Counted from the first letter of the stretch, positions 24,321-32,812 are shown. The stretch is DNA of 42,208 nucleotides from Alphaproteobacteria bacterium (GCA_018399685.1 JAGYOK010000016.1:1-42208), one strand, 5' to 3'. Numbers and translations are program-made. Notes: generated by a model not told the origin, from the sequence alone.

Positions 24321-25283
24321 CTAGTATGTCGCAAGCTGCGCTTCGTTATTGCCGATAACAATGGCTTGCAGCGTTTGGTTGCTGGATGTGTTTAGCACGC
24401 GGATAGTGTCTCCCTTTGCGCCGTTTTCCAGAGCTTTAACCAGTGTGGTAATGTCCATCAAACTGTTTTTAAGTGACAAAGTTAAAAGCTGGCCTCTTTC
24501 AATAATCTTTGGAGCCACAATATCGGAATCCTTGACGGGGCGGCCTGCAACAATAACCCGCCGCGCAGTCATCCCGACCAGCTTTTGCGGATCGGCAACC
24601 ATGTCTTTGCTAAAGTTTCGCTCGCGGATAGCAATCATCTCGATGTCACTATCCTTGATGACTCGCCCGTATTCGATATTCTCGGTCACGACCGGAACTT
24701 TAATAACAGAGAAAAGCTTGCCTTCTATCTGGAATTGACGGATCGGGTCAGCCGCAGAAGGAGCCGCGAGGCTAACGCTAAAATTCTGGCGCTCGGCATC
24801 GACTTTAATGCGCGTAATATCCAGACTGGCCGGAGCATCGGAAGGAAGGACAATCTTGTGATACCGAGCAGGGATGGAAAGCTCGTACTCGCCGTGAATG
24901 TCACTGTCATTAAGGGCGCTATGAATTGCTTCCTTGATCTTGTCGTAATCAATTATCGTGGCTTCCCGCCGTAAAACTACCTGCGTCATAACATCGTTCG
25001 GGCGCCATGGCAAATCCAGCGCAGAAGCAATGCGAAAGAGCGTACGTGCGTTAAGTATGATCTCTTCACCAGGCTGGGGAGCGCGCCCTAAAACGCGCTC
25101 TTCATCGCGGGGCAGGTCATAGAATATGTCCCCCAGCTTAATAGTGTCATCAGTGATTATGCTTTGCTCTTTAAGCCCAAGCGCAAAGGAAGAGGAGGCC
25201 ACGCCCATGCATATAAGCAAAGCTCCGAACAATATAACCAATATCATTATTCTTTGTTTTTGCTGTTTCATAGCTGTTTTCAT
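24321..25283 (-). CDS. flgA: FlgA P-ring assembly chaperone
   Basis: A 320-residue periplasmic protein with a signal peptide (about 12-35, ending SSSFALG) and a C-terminal SAF-like domain (VVTENIEYGRVIKDSDIEMI, then PQKLVGMTARRVIVAGRPVK, then GDTIRVLNTSS). FlgA assists FlgI polymerisation. It lies between flgG and flgH in the common alphaproteobacterial order. Start choice is uncertain: the first ATG has AGAGG directly adjacent, and the ATG four codons later has the same AGAGG at twelve bases. Confidence 0.94.
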   Translation of the reverse strand: MKTAMKQQKQRIMILVILFGALLICMGVASSSFALGLKEQSIITDDTIKLGDIFYDLPRDEERVLGRAPQPGEEIILNARTLFRIASALDLPWRPNDVMTQVVLRREATIIDYDKIKEAIHSALNDSDIHGEYELSIPARYHKIVLPSDAPASLDITRIKVDAERQNFSVSLAAPSAADPIRQFQIEGKLFSVIKVPVVTENIEYGRVIKDSDIEMIAIRERNFSKDMVADPQKLVGMTARRVIVAGRPVKDSDIVAPKIIERGQLLTLSLKNSLMDITTLVKALENGAKGDTIRVLNTSSNQTLQAIVIGNNEAQLATY

Positions 25284-25334
25284 CCTCTTCTTAACTCACC
25301 TTGCTTAAAGCTTTAACCGCTTTGATGATCGGGT

Positions 25335-26120
25335 TTACCGCAGTTGCGTCAGAGCCTGAAGCATTTCGTCACTGGTCGATATGACGTTGGAATTCATCTC
25401 ATATGCACGCTGGGCGGTGATTAGCTCTGTCATGGAGGAAACCACGTTCACATTGGATTTTTCCAGCGCTCCTTGCTCTAAAGTGCCGAACTGGTTTTGT
25501 CCCGGAGTACTTGTCGAAGGTGCTCCCGAAGCGTTGGTTTCCAGAAAAAAGTTGTTCCCTATAGCTTCAAGTCCGGCAGGGTTGGCAAAGTCTGCTAACT
25601 GTATCTGGCCAATAGTCTGGGTCGCCGCTTGCCCCGTAAAGGCAACAATCACTTCACCCTCGCCGTTAACGTCTATGCTGATAGCATCGGGGGGTATGCT
25701 GATCGAAGGAGCAACCGTATAGCCGTCAATCGTTACGATCTCGCCGTTTTCGTTAAGCTGGAACGAGCCGTCCCGCGTATAGGCGGTTGTCCCGTCCGGC
25801 ATGTCAATCTGGAAAAAGCCATCGCCCTTGATCGCCAGATCCAGATCGTTATCAGTGACAAGAACGGTTCCTTGAGAGTGTACCCGGTACACACCGGCGG
25901 CTTTTGTCCCCAAGCCGACTTGCAGACCCGAAGGAAGTATCGTTCCCGAATCAGACGAACTGGAGCCGGGGCGGTTGATGTTCTGATAGAGCAGATCATG
26001 AAAAGCCGCACGGCTTTGCTTAAAGCCCGTAGTGGACATGTTGGCAATATTGTTTGAGATAACATCTACATTTAGCTGCTGCGCTAGCATTCCGGTTGCG
26101 CCAATATCAAGTGATCTCAT
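25335..26120 (-). CDS. flgG: FlgG distal rod protein
   Basis: A 261-residue axial protein with the rod/hook N-terminal motif (VDVISNNIANMSTTGFKQSR), the D1 domain (GDGFFQIDMPDGTTAYTRDG) and a matching C-terminal helix (TELITAQRAYEMNSNVISTS). It builds the distal rod. AAGGAG lies just before the ATG. It follows flgF at 60 bases. Length equals the typical FlgG size. Confidence 0.97.
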   Translation of the reverse strand: MRSLDIGATGMLAQQLNVDVISNNIANMSTTGFKQSRAAFHDLLYQNINRPGSSSSDSGTILPSGLQVGLGTKAAGVYRVHSQGTVLVTDNDLDLAIKGDGFFQIDMPDGTTAYTRDGSFQLNENGEIVTIDGYTVAPSISIPPDAISIDVNGEGEVIVAFTGQAATQTIGQIQLADFANPAGLEAIGNNFFLETNASGAPSTSTPGQNQFGTLEQGALEKSNVNVVSSMTELITAQRAYEMNSNVISTSDEMLQALTQLR

Positions 26121-26180
26121 AATGTTAACTCCTTATTTTAATAAATAACTTTAATTATTACTTCTAAATATTTGCTTATC

Positions 26181-26897
26181 TTAGGTTTTCGTAAGTTTCT
26201 GTATAGCCTCGCGCATACGTTCGTGCTCGCTGTTAAGAACTTTTTGCGTGGATTGGGAATTACGCAAAATCTCGATCATGCGTGTCATTTCTATAACGGG
26301 TTTCACGTTAGAGCCTTCAACAAAGCCCTGCGCTACAGTCGTGTTTTGAGCTTCTACACCGGCTTGTGGACATGTGTATGTATTGTGTCCGACAGGCTCC
26401 AGTAGCTGGACGTTCTCAAATTCGACAACGCCTATTTGTGATACGGGGCCGCTCTCATCGGATATAACGCCGTTCTCGTCAATGTTAATCTCTGTCGCGT
26501 CAGTAGGCAGAACAATTACCCCGCCATTGCCCATAACCGGCCTGTCGGTGGTGGTTACCAAAGTCCCGTCACTGCGTAAATGAAAGCTGCCATCGCGAGT
26601 GTATCCCGTTGATCCATCTGGCATTTGCACAGTAATAAAACCATTCCCCACAAGGGCAACGTCAAGATCATTCCCCGTCTGTGTAAGCGGGCCGGGGTCT
26701 GTCATTTGGTACTGGCCATAGTCCGAGACAAAGGATAGAGGATCACCATTAACCGGTTTGGAAACATATTCCTCAAAAACCGGATTTTGCGCTCTAAATC
26801 CCGCAGTATTCATGTTGGCAATATTGTTGGCAACAATATCCATGTTGGTTCTTAGAACCATTTGCCTTGATAAACCGAGGTAAATACTGTTTTCCAT
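26181..26897 (-). CDS. flgF: FlgF proximal rod protein
   Basis: A 238-residue rod protein with an N-terminal MDIVANNIANMNTAGFRAQN motif, a GNGFITVQMPDGSTGYTRDG D1 segment and a C-terminal helix (MTRMIEILRNSQSTQKVLNS). It opens the flgF-flgG-flgA-flgH operon. A sigma-54-type promoter lies about 90 bases upstream. The Shine-Dalgarno sequence (AGGG) is about 13 bases from ATG. Confidence 0.96.
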   Translation of the reverse strand: MENSIYLGLSRQMVLRTNMDIVANNIANMNTAGFRAQNPVFEEYVSKPVNGDPLSFVSDYGQYQMTDPGPLTQTGNDLDVALVGNGFITVQMPDGSTGYTRDGSFHLRSDGTLVTTTDRPVMGNGGVIVLPTDATEINIDENGVISDESGPVSQIGVVEFENVQLLEPVGHNTYTCPQAGVEAQNTTVAQGFVEGSNVKPVIEMTRMIEILRNSQSTQKVLNSEHERMREAIQKLTKT

Positions 26898-26986
26898 TTT
26901 CGTATAAAATCCCTGATAGCTAAATAATAAGAGCTGGATAATAAGGCTGGTGCTTTAAAAAAATTACACCACCACGTCGTTGGTAA

Positions 26987-27002
26987 TGCAGAGATTGTGC
27001 CA
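26987..27002 (-). promoter_or_regulatory. Sigma-54-type promoter of the flgF operon
   Basis: On the minus strand TTGGCACAATCTCTGCAT has GG, ten bases, GC with the -24 core TGGCAC. The start of transcription would be near 26976, about 80 bases before flgF. Confidence 0.75.
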
Positions 27003-27149
27003 AAGGAAAAACAGATTTACTTTCAATGGGTTATATATATAAGGCTGGCGAGCCGTAATCTTTGTAAGCAGGAACATTGCGTTTGTTGCCACAGCGCGGG
27101 GCGGTAAATATTTCCCCCTTGGGCAGACGCAGCTCTTCAAATATTCATG

Positions 27150-27181
27150 CATGTTGATATTTGTACATGTTGATATTTGTA
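27150..27181. repeat. Perfect 16-bp tandem duplication
   Basis: CATGTTGATATTTGTA is repeated exactly (27150-27165, 27166-27181) in the flgF/fliL divergent region. It lies roughly 175-205 bases upstream of the predicted flgF transcription start and just upstream of the fliL promoter region. Confidence 0.85.
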
Positions 27182-27190
27182 TAAGAGTGG

Positions 27191-27220
27191 TTAGACGAAG
27201 TCTCAACTTTGGTCTATACT
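27191..27220 (+). promoter_or_regulatory. Possible promoter of fliL
   Basis: TTAGAC (27191-27196), 18 bases, TATACT (27215-27220), about 97 bases before the ATG. The -10 box is good, the -35 box weak. The rest of the 419-base divergent region (26898-27316) holds the flgF promoter and the 16-bp duplication and no gene. Confidence 0.35.
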
Positions 27221-27316
27221 GCACTTGCGAATTGTTTTTTGCGCATTTCTTGCAAAAACCCCAACCGGAACATTTTTATATATAGGCTTTTATGTCTGGT
27301 ATTTAAGGAAGCGAAT

Positions 27317-27919
27317 ATGGCTGTTGACGAAGACGAAAGAGACGAAGAAGACACCGAAGAAGGCGCCGAAGGCGAAGGCGGTGAAGGCGGCGAAGGAAAG
27401 AAAAGCGGCAAGCTAAAGCTTATCTTGTTTATCCTTGCGCCTATAGTTCTTATCGGCGGGGGCGGTGCGGCGGCTTACTTCACAGGGGCTTTGGACTCCA
27501 TGCTTGGCATAGAAAAGGCAGCCGATGGTGAAGAAGGCGCGGATGCAGCCGATGGCGGAGATCAGGCAAAAAAAGGTGATGGCCATGGCGGTGAGGGTGG
27601 CGCTCCGGCAGGAGAAGAGGCGTTTGTAGCTATTCCTCCAATGCTGGTTAACCTGAATACAGAAGACGGTACGCCGCGCTTTTTGCGTCTGGCGGTGCAG
27701 CTTGAGCTGGCAAACGGCAATGATCGTGAAGCGGTGATGGCTGTGTTACCACGGGTTATAGACCAGTTTCAGACCTATTTACGGGAGCTGCGCGTTCGGG
27801 ATTTGCGTGGCTCTGCCGGAATATACCGGCTACAGGTGGAGCTTTTATGGCGCGTTAATCAGGCTGTGGAACCTATTGAAATCAAAGATGTTTTGTTTCA
27901 GGAAATTTTGATTCAATAA
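27317..27919 (+). CDS. fliL: FliL stator-associated protein
   Basis: A 200-residue protein. The cytoplasmic start is very acidic and Gly-rich (1-28), followed by one membrane segment (33-55). An acidic and Gly-rich periplasmic linker (60-95) precedes the conserved FliL domain (FVAIPPMLVNLNTEDGTPRF, then AVLPRVIDQFQTYLRELRVR, then QVELLWRVN). FliL rings surround the stator and support torque. ATG 27317 is chosen, with AAGGA upstream; an earlier frame start adds 36 non-conserved residues. First gene of fliL-fliM and the motility genes. Confidence 0.94.
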   Translation: MAVDEDERDEEDTEEGAEGEGGEGGEGKKSGKLKLILFILAPIVLIGGGGAAAYFTGALDSMLGIEKAADGEEGADAADGGDQAKKGDGHGGEGGAPAGEEAFVAIPPMLVNLNTEDGTPRFLRLAVQLELANGNDREAVMAVLPRVIDQFQTYLRELRVRDLRGSAGIYRLQVELLWRVNQAVEPIEIKDVLFQEILIQ

Positions 27920-28105
27920 TTAGATCCTGCCCCTGACAGGTTCTAACTCTGGTAACCATAAAAAAACGGCATGTTTTTTGCTTTTATCTTTTGGTATGAT
28001 AGCTCTCATGTTGCTGTTATGCTGAAATATGCTGCAACGGGAAATGCGTTCAACTATACCATAACAAGGGCAAACAGCTTTTAAAGAGAACCTATAAGGC
28101 AGATC

Positions 28106-29245
28106 ATGAGTGATTCGGACACAGAAGAACTATCGCAAATGAGCGAAGAAGAAAAAGCCATGATGGAGCAATGGGAGTCCATGGCTGATGACGACGACGC
28201 TGCCGCGGAAGGAGCCGACGCTGCCGCAGAAGTAGCCGACGCCGAAGGGGAAGATGAAGAAGCCGATGGGGACGACGGCTCTACCCGTATTTTAAATCAG
28301 GATGAAATCGACAGCCTTCTTGGCTTTGATGATGATATTGGCGGCGGAGAAACCTCCGGCGTTATGGCGCTTATAAACTCGGCAATGGTGAACTATGAAC
28401 GTTTGCCAATGCTCGATATCGTGTTTGACCGCCTTGTTCGCCTTATGTCTACATCTTTGCGGAACCTGACCAGTGATAACGTGGATGTAAGTCTCGATCA
28501 GGTATCTACTGTGCGCTTTGGCGATTATATGAACTCTATTCCACTGCCTGCCATGCTCTCGGTTTTGAAGGCCGAAGAGTGGGATAATAACGGCTTGATG
28601 GTTACAGACAGCGCGCTTATCTATTCCGTTGTTGATGTGCTGCTCGGTGGCCGTAAAGGGGAGACTTCCATTCGTGTTGAAGGCCGCCCCTATACTACGA
28701 TTGAAAGCAAATTGGTAGAGCGCATGGTTCACGTCGCACTGACAGACCTTTCATCAGCATTTGATCCGCTATCACCTGTTACATTCAACCTTGACCGTAT
28801 GGAAACAAACCCGCGCTTTGCTACAATTACCCAGACGGGTAATGCTTGCGTGCTTGCGCGTTTGCGGATTGATATGGGTGAGCGCGGCGGGCGTATGGAA
28901 ATTTTGATCCCCTATGCTACGCTGGAGCCGATTCGCGCGCTCTTGCTCCAGCAATTCATGGGAGAGAAATTTGGCCGCGACTCGATTTGGGAAAACCACC
29001 TGACACAGGAGCTATATAAAACAGACGTACAGTTGCAGGCTGTTTTGGGCGAGGTCGCAGTGCCGCTAGGTGAAATGCTTGCATGGGAACCCGGAGATCA
29101 GGTTGTCTTTAACACGACTTCAAGTGATTATCTGGAGCTGCGTTGTGGCGATTTCCCGATGTTCAGAGGCCCGTCCGGCCAGCGGCAAGGGCATATAGCC
29201 GTCAAAATTGAGGAGTATATAGAGCCTGAAGAAAGCGATGAGTAA
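28106..29245 (+). CDS. fliM: FliM motor switch protein
   Basis: A 379-residue C-ring protein. An acidic extension of about 60 residues precedes the CheY-binding peptide LNQDEIDSLL (63-72), which in most FliM proteins lies at the very N-terminus. The middle domain (MLDIVFDRLVRLMSTSLRNL, then GGRKGETSIRVEGRPYTTIE) binds FliG. The C-terminal SpoA domain (LQAVLGEVAVPLGEMLAWEP) pairs with FliN. AAGG lies before the ATG. It is followed three bases later by the DUF6468-like gene. Confidence 0.96.
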   Translation: MSDSDTEELSQMSEEEKAMMEQWESMADDDDAAAEGADAAAEVADAEGEDEEADGDDGSTRILNQDEIDSLLGFDDDIGGGETSGVMALINSAMVNYERLPMLDIVFDRLVRLMSTSLRNLTSDNVDVSLDQVSTVRFGDYMNSIPLPAMLSVLKAEEWDNNGLMVTDSALIYSVVDVLLGGRKGETSIRVEGRPYTTIESKLVERMVHVALTDLSSAFDPLSPVTFNLDRMETNPRFATITQTGNACVLARLRIDMGERGGRMEILIPYATLEPIRALLLQQFMGEKFGRDSIWENHLTQELYKTDVQLQAVLGEVAVPLGEMLAWEPGDQVVFNTTSSDYLELRCGDFPMFRGPSGQRQGHIAVKIEEYIEPEESDE

Positions 29246-29247
29246 TA

Positions 29248-29934
29248 ATGAGTAACGATTTGGTGAGTTTGCTGCTTGATGTTGTTATATTAATTTTTCT
29301 GGGTGCAACGATTGTTTTTGTATATCGCTTAACTCGGGGGCTGGAAGATTTCAAAAGACATCGGCGGGAATTCGACAGTGTCATAGCAAACCTGCTGGCC
29401 AGTATAGATCAGGCCGACCACTCTGTACGTACTCTAAAAAAGGTCAGCGCGGAAGAAGCAGGCCGTTTGGAAAACTCTGTATCACAGGCAAATGCTCTTT
29501 GCGAGGAGCTGCGAATTATTACCGAGGCCGGGGAAAGCATGGCCAAGCGTCTGGAAAAACTCGCAGAGACAAACCGCAAGATTGTCCAGCCTTCCCAAGG
29601 CGCTATCTTTTCAAGAAAACCAAAGGAAAGAGATGATGCATACGGCACACGCTCTGGCCGTGATGAGGCTTCGGACAAAATCAGCTCACCGGTTCATCGT
29701 GACAAAGAAGGAACAAAAAAATCAAAAAGTTACGGTTCAACACTTAAACAGGTCAAAAAAGATGATGAACAAAATCAACAGGACTTGCCGTCTTTCATGA
29801 TTAAAGATACGGAATATGAAGGCTCGGACACAACAGAGGGCAGTAGCCCTGTCCCCAAAAAGTTACGAAGTCAGGCAGAACAGGAATTGCTTGATGCACT
29901 GCGTACCACGCGAAAAAATATATCGGATAAATAA
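29248..29934 (+). CDS. Membrane-anchored coiled-coil protein (DUF6468-like)
   Basis: A 228-residue protein with one N-terminal membrane segment (about 5-27, VSLLLDVVILIFLGATIVFV). A conserved cytoplasmic coiled coil follows (GLEDFKRHRREFDSVIANLL, then LCEELRIITEAGESMAKRLE, to about 115), then a long charged disordered tail. The position between fliM and motE, with a TAATAATG junction to fliM, is where alphaproteobacteria carry the DUF6468 family. That assignment is from memory of gene order and pattern. Function is unknown; a motor-associated role is inference. Confidence 0.7.
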   Translation: MSNDLVSLLLDVVILIFLGATIVFVYRLTRGLEDFKRHRREFDSVIANLLASIDQADHSVRTLKKVSAEEAGRLENSVSQANALCEELRIITEAGESMAKRLEKLAETNRKIVQPSQGAIFSRKPKERDDAYGTRSGRDEASDKISSPVHRDKEGTKKSKSYGSTLKQVKKDDEQNQQDLPSFMIKDTEYEGSDTTEGSSPVPKKLRSQAEQELLDALRTTRKNISDK

Positions 29935-29986
29935 ACAGGGTCATAAACCCTGATAAAACATTTGTACCCTCAGGAATGCCAGCACA

Positions 29987-30652
29987 ATGATAAGCTACTC
30001 AAAAATTTTGCCATTGTTGATAATTGTCGCAATGATCTCGTTCTCGGTGCGCCTTACCGAAGTAATCACCGGAATGTCAAATCTGTCTGCTAGCGCATAC
30101 GCTAAAGATGCTGCGCAAGAACAAGAACCGGTTGCCGAGGCTCAAAAGAGCAATGAAAATAGCGCCGCCCCGGAACAAATCGAAGGCGAAGATGCCCAAT
30201 CGCCGAAATGGCGCGATGCCAGTGACTCTAATCTGGATGTTGAAGGTATCAAACTCGAAATGTTTGAAGATCTATCCAATCGCCGCGACCGTCTGGAAAA
30301 ACTGGAAAAAGCATTGCAGATTCGGGAGGCTTTACTCTCCGCCGCCGAAAAAGAACTGGATCGCAAAATATCAGAGCTGGACACGCTGCGTAACGAGATA
30401 AAAGGACTTTTGGAAGAGCAGGGAGGGCAAGAGGCCGAGCGCATAGACTCCCTTGTTAAGATATACGAGGGTATGAAACCAAAAGACGCCGCGCGTATAT
30501 TCGATACTTTGGATATTGATGTGCTGGTGCGCGTTATGGCGAAAATGTCGGAACGAAAGGTTGCTCCGGTTCTGGCAGCCATGAATGCAGAACGCGCACG
30601 AACAGTGACAATAATGCTGGCCGAAGAAAAAACTCTGCCGGTTATAGAGTGA
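29987..30652 (+). CDS. motE: MotE-like protein (MgtE N-terminal-like domain)
   Basis: A 221-residue protein. It has an N-terminal signal or anchor (about 7-40, ending SASAYAKDA), a coiled coil (about 95-150, RRDRLEKLEKALQIREALLS) and an MgtE-N/FliG-like helical domain (about 155-215, IYEGMKPKDAARIFDTLDID, then VLVRVMAKMSERKVAPVLAA). MotE in rhizobia is a periplasmic chaperone needed for MotC folding, and related proteins occur in many alphaproteobacterial mot clusters. It sits between the fliM group and cheY-cheZ-motB. The name follows domain pattern and context. Confidence 0.8.
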   Translation: MISYSKILPLLIIVAMISFSVRLTEVITGMSNLSASAYAKDAAQEQEPVAEAQKSNENSAAPEQIEGEDAQSPKWRDASDSNLDVEGIKLEMFEDLSNRRDRLEKLEKALQIREALLSAAEKELDRKISELDTLRNEIKGLLEEQGGQEAERIDSLVKIYEGMKPKDAARIFDTLDIDVLVRVMAKMSERKVAPVLAAMNAERARTVTIMLAEEKTLPVIE

Positions 30653-30662
30653 TGTTCTTCCT

Positions 30663-30705
30663 CCCCTGTCGTCGTGAGCCGCCGCAGGCTGCAATGACAA
30701 GGGGG
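30663..30705. repeat. TCATTGC-type palindromic element
   Basis: An imperfect hairpin with arms of about 18 bases: CCCC-TGTCGTCGTGAGCC on the left, GCCGCA loop, and GGCTGCAATGACAAGGGG on the right. It lies eleven bases after the motE stop. It resembles the dispersed GTCATTGC...GCAATC elements and may also act as a terminator. The rest of the 288-base gap up to cheY holds no gene. Confidence 0.5.
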
Positions 30706-30859
30706 TATTGTAACATTTACCCTTTGTGTCCGGCAGGCAATGCGCTAGAATCCTGAAAGTGTGCTTACGAATCGTTAACTTTTAACAGGCATAATGACTT
30801 TTTTAAAACAGGTTGGAAGCACCCGACCAGAGGTCTGCACTTATTGGTTATCTGCTGCG

Positions 30860-30865
30860 TATAAT
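30860..30865 (+). promoter_or_regulatory. Possible -10 box of cheY promoter
   Basis: A perfect TATAAT about 76 bases before the GTG start of cheY. No good -35 is visible. A TTAACCAT octamer (30901-30908), like a CtrA half-site, lies between it and the gene; one octamer is weak evidence. Confidence 0.3.
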
Positions 30866-30940
30866 ATTTTCGATGTAATGTTTATTTACTTTATGTTTAT
30901 TTAACCATTACTTCGCAACTGATTTAAGGAGAGAAAAACA

Positions 30941-31330
30941 GTGGCTGTAGATAAGAATATGAATGTATTAATCGTTGATGATTACACAACGATGCTAAGA
31001 ATTATAAAAAACCTCCTCAAGCAACTTGGCTTTGATAATGTTGATGAAGCAACGGACGGTACAATGGCTCTGGAAAAAATTAAAGCCAAGCCGTACGGCC
31101 TTGTTATATCTGACTGGAATATGGAACCAATGACGGGTTATGAGTTTCTCAAACAGATCCGTGCATCCAGTGAGCCATATAAAACAGTGCCATTTATAAT
31201 GATAACAGCAGAAAGCAAAACCGAAAACGTTATCGCGGCAAAGCAAGCCGGAGTTAACAATTATATCGTTAAGCCGTTCAATGCGGAAACACTTAAGAAT
31301 AAAATTGCCGCAGTGTTAGGTGACTTTTAA
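30941..31330 (+). CDS. cheY: CheY response regulator
   Basis: A 129-residue single receiver domain with all catalytic residues: D13-D14, phospho-acceptor D58 in SDWNM, T89 and K111 (IVKPF). The D-W-N-M string matches E. coli CheY around D57. It binds FliM when phosphorylated and changes rotation. The start is GTG, with AAGGAG upstream. It is followed by cheZ at 30 bases, and no cheA is present in the window, so the kinase lies elsewhere. Confidence 0.95.
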   Translation: MAVDKNMNVLIVDDYTTMLRIIKNLLKQLGFDNVDEATDGTMALEKIKAKPYGLVISDWNMEPMTGYEFLKQIRASSEPYKTVPFIMITAESKTENVIAAKQAGVNNYIVKPFNAETLKNKIAAVLGDF

Positions 31331-31360
31331 AACCCCTAGAGTAAATCGAAAGAAATTATA

Positions 31361-31978
31361 ATGACTATCGGAGAAGAACCATTGGACAAGCAAACAACAG
31401 AGAATAAGAAGGCAAAGATCGTTAAGATTATCTCTTCGGTTATCGACAAGGTCGACCAGAATAAGCAGGTCTCTCTTAATTCGATTATGCTCCAGCTCAG
31501 GGATCTGTTGGTAGTTATTGAAGAAATGCGCTATGAGGTTAGCACGCTTTCTCCTCAAGAGATTAAAGGCAAACATATTGCAGGCGCAACAGATGAGCTG
31601 GACGCGATCGTCGATGCTACTTCCGAGGCAACAAGCGTCATTATGGACGCGTGCGAAAAAATACAGGAAAAAGCTTCCGGCATAGGCGGAGAAGAAGCCG
31701 ACGCCATCAATGAAGAGGTTATGAAAGTATATGAGGCCTGCTCTTTTCAGGATATCACTGGCCAGCGCATCTCGAAAGTAGTCAGAACTTTCCACGCTAT
31801 AGAAACAAAAATTGACAATCTGGTGTCTGTGCTTGGAATAAAAGTCAAGGATTATATAGACGAAGGGGACGACAGGGAAGGCGATGATCGCCTTATGAAC
31901 GGGCCGCAATTACCACCAGAGGCAATCTCTCAGGAAGATATCGACAAGCTGCTGGCCGAACTTGACGAAGCCGATTGA
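31361..31978 (+). CDS. cheZ: CheZ phosphatase of CheY-P
   Basis: A 205-residue helical protein with the CheZ active-site string SFQDITGQ (128-135). D131 and Q135 correspond to the D143/Q147 pair of E. coli CheZ. Long antiparallel helices (ELDAIVDATSEATSVIMDAC, then QRISKVVRTFHAIETKIDNL) form the four-helix bundle. The last residues (ISQEDIDKLLAEL, 189-201) are a CheY-tethering peptide, strikingly similar to the FliM peptide. It removes phosphate from CheY-P. It is directly behind cheY. Confidence 0.9.
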   Translation: MTIGEEPLDKQTTENKKAKIVKIISSVIDKVDQNKQVSLNSIMLQLRDLLVVIEEMRYEVSTLSPQEIKGKHIAGATDELDAIVDATSEATSVIMDACEKIQEKASGIGGEEADAINEEVMKVYEACSFQDITGQRISKVVRTFHAIETKIDNLVSVLGIKVKDYIDEGDDREGDDRLMNGPQLPPEAISQEDIDKLLAELDEAD

Positions 31979-32029
31979 TATCAGGGGGGCGGCATTGTTC
32001 GAAGACAAGGGTCTTTTACAAGAAACATC

Positions 32030-32812
32030 ATGGCAAACCAGTTTTTATCACTATCTTTGTTTTTAATGCTGCTCTCGTTTTTTATCGTGTTGAACAGCAT
32101 GTCTACATTTGAAGAAGATGTAGCGGTTCCGGCAGTGTTGAACAGTTTGAATCTGGCGTTCTCTGGCCGTGATAACAAGTTGCCGGAGGGGTATGTAAAC
32201 ATAGGCCCTTCTGCGGTTCCCTCCGATCATGAAAATGGCGGCGGTGAAGGCGATACGCTGGAAACCCTTGAAGGGTTGTTTAACGCCCACCTGGCAGGGT
32301 TTCAGACAAAGCGTAACCGGTTGGGAACAGTACTGCATTCCAGCCTTCCCATAAAAGATTTCGAAAAGGCAATAAAAGAATCAAGCTTTGGCGCTCCGCA
32401 AGGGGGAGAGGCTGATCCCGCCACCTTCTCACAAACTATGATTACCCTGCTGCGCTCGGCAGAAAAGGGCAACCCTTACCGCATAGACATGGTCTATAAT
32501 CAGGAAATAGATCCAACGCTTATGCTTCGGGGCGCGCCGGACAGCTTCCAAAAGGCTCTGATCAGGGTAAGCGCACTGGCAGGCGATCTCGAACGTAAGG
32601 GAATGCCGAAAAAAATGATGAGCGTTGGTCTGGCAAAAGGTAAGCCGGGCATAGTAGACGTGTATTTTTATCGCTATAAACCGCTGGCTGTTCCCGATGA
32701 TATCAGGAGAATGCAAGAGGAAGAAGCAGACAAAAAAGCTCAAGAGCAAACGAATACAGAAAATGAATCAGGTGCTTTTGATGAAGCTGATCCGCAAGAA
32801 GAAGCACGTTAA
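32030..32812 (+). CDS. MotB-like protein lacking Asp and OmpA domain
   Basis: A 260-residue protein with one N-terminal membrane segment (about 4-23, LSLSLFLMLLSFFIVLNSMS) that resembles the MotB transmembrane helix and its LLSMS end but has no Asp. The remainder has no recognisable OmpA/peptidoglycan domain; a KxMxxVG-like segment (about 200-225) and an acidic tail follow. It lies between cheZ and motB. No Shine-Dalgarno sequence precedes the ATG. Upstream the same frame stays open back to the cheZ stop and contains a basic stretch (VRRQGSFTRNI) behind GGGGGG, so the true start may be a rare codon such as ATT at 31994. A stator accessory or inactive MotB paralogue is the best guess. Confidence 0.75.
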   Translation: MANQFLSLSLFLMLLSFFIVLNSMSTFEEDVAVPAVLNSLNLAFSGRDNKLPEGYVNIGPSAVPSDHENGGGEGDTLETLEGLFNAHLAGFQTKRNRLGTVLHSSLPIKDFEKAIKESSFGAPQGGEADPATFSQTMITLLRSAEKGNPYRIDMVYNQEIDPTLMLRGAPDSFQKALIRVSALAGDLERKGMPKKMMSVGLAKGKPGIVDVYFYRYKPLAVPDDIRRMQEEEADKKAQEQTNTENESGAFDEADPQEEAR

